A stretch of 64,000 nt of DNA, taken from NCBI RefSeq assembly GCF_028476545.1, contig NW_026731872.1, positions 1,272,001 through 1,336,000 on the forward strand, given 5' to 3'. The notes below the pieces were generated by a model that did not search any database, was not told where the DNA came from, and worked only from the letters and a program-made list of their open reading frames with translations. This stretch comes from Physella acuta (lineage: Eukaryota > Mollusca > Gastropoda > Physidae). Of the stretch, positions 63,201-64,000 are shown one piece after another (the stretch's first letter is position 1; each line of letters begins with the position of its first letter). The position numbers and the translations under genes are program-made.

Positions 63201-64000
63201 AATAAGACAGTTGTTGCTGACAGAATAAGACAGTTGTTGCTGACAGAATAAGACAGTTGTTGCTGACAGAATAAGACAGTTGTTGCTGACAGAATAAGAC
63301 AGTTGTTGTAGTTGCTGACAGAATAAGACAGTTGTTGCTGACAGAATAAGACAGTTGTTGCTGACAGAATAAGACAGTTGTTGCTGACAGAATAAGACAG
63401 TTGTTGTAGCTGCTGACAGAATAAGACAGTTGTTGCTGACAGAATAAGACAGTTGTTGCTGACAAAATAAGACAGTTGTTGCTGACAGAATAAGACAGTT
63501 GTTGCTGACAGAATAAGACAGTTGTTGCTGACAGAATAAGACAGTTGTTGCTGACAGAATAAGACAGTTGTTGTAGTTGCTGACAGAATAAGACAGTTGT
63601 TGCTGACAGAATAAGACAGTTGTTGCTGACAGAATAAGACAGTTGTTGCTGACAGAATAAGACAGTTGTTGTAGTTGCTGACAGAATAAGACAGTTGTTG
63701 CTGACAGAATAAGACAGTTGTTGTAGTTGTTGACAGAATAAGACAGTTGTTGCTGACAGAATAAGACAGTTGTTGCTGACAGAATAAGACAGTTGTTGCT
63801 GACAGAATAAGACAGTTGTTGTAGTTGTTGACAGAATAAGACAGTTGTTGCTGACAGAATAAGACAGTTGTTGCTGACAGAATAAGACAGTTGTTGCTGA
63901 CAGAATAAGACAGTTGTTGCTGACAGAATAAGACAGTTGTTGTAGTTGCTGACAGAATAAGACAGTTGTTGCTGACAGAATAAGACAGTTGTTGCTGACA
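57223..64000. repeat. 23/29-bp minisatellite, about 280 copies, leaves the window
   Basis: Units TTGTTGCTGACAGAATAAGACAG (23 bp, shown here only by its parts TTGTTGCTGACAG and AATAAGACAG) alternate with 29-bp units that carry an extra TGTAGT or TGTAGC. The order of short and long units recurs over kilobases, a higher-order structure. The unit contains no TTA, CTA or TCA, so all three minus frames stay open for thousands of bases, which explains ORFs of 1000-1700 codons. In minus orientation each unit has a pyrimidine-rich TTATTCTGTCAG, like a 3' splice site. Confidence 0.97.

Noticed and set aside
57182-63465. Minus-strand ORFs of 690 to 1700 codons
   Set aside because: Pure 23/29-bp repeat read in three frames at once. 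The unit simply lacks stop triplets; no start context, domain or splice evidence.

Overview
This window is animal nuclear DNA. It has spliced genes with GT/AG introns, a full cytosolic HSP90, WDR20 and a stathmin-domain gene, a tRNA-derived SINE, Helitron-like and hAT-like elements, and degenerate CCCTAA (TTAGGG-type) tracts. The repeat style, with many AGATCTAG/TCTAGA words and long minisatellites, suggests a mollusc, most likely a gastropod. That assignment is inference. I see no bacterial genes, CRISPR, rRNA or true tRNA genes.

Layout. 1-6.8 kb: (TA)n, a 31-bp minisatellite, the 3' end of a plus-strand leucine-rich-repeat gene (coding exons 1511-1629 and 2106-2204), then a 4.3-kb array of 58-bp units that starts at a 5' splice site and probably lies in a 3'-UTR intron. 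6.9-11 kb: array of 31/34/36-bp units. 12-14.9 kb: three more arrays (17 bp, CAGACA-rich, 24/32 bp). 14.9-20.4 kb: WDR20, minus strand, three coding exons. 20.4-28 kb: TE-rich, with hAT-like elements, a solo-LTR-like fossil, Helitron-related fragments and a large inverted repeat. 28.0-36.7 kb: HSP90, minus strand, five coding exons encoding about 728 aa, with a striking heat-shock-element cluster and TATA box about 3.5 kb upstream of the ATG. 37.7-41 kb: two head-to-tail Helitron-like elements and an interspersed repeat here called Rep-A. 42.5-48.7 kb: a minus-strand gene resembling STMND1, seven exons. 49-52.5 kb: TE debris including a clean hAT-like insertion. 52.6-64 kb: two giant minisatellites (29/36 bp and 23/29 bp, the latter leaving the window) separated by about 260 bp that hold one probable coding exon of an unidentified minus-strand gene.

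Tandem arrays cover roughly 40% of the window and repeatedly touch splice sites. The clearest case is the STMND1-like gene. Its sixth exon runs into 25 copies of a 42-bp (14-codon) repeat, and nearly every copy carries the same phase-1 splice donor. Any donor would therefore splice in frame to the last exon, giving proteins that differ only in the number of 14-residue repeats. A second array in the same gene carries copies of the exon 4 donor region. I regard this donor array as the most interesting feature here.

Long ORFs inside the arrays are mostly by-products of stop-free repeat units and are not annotated as genes.
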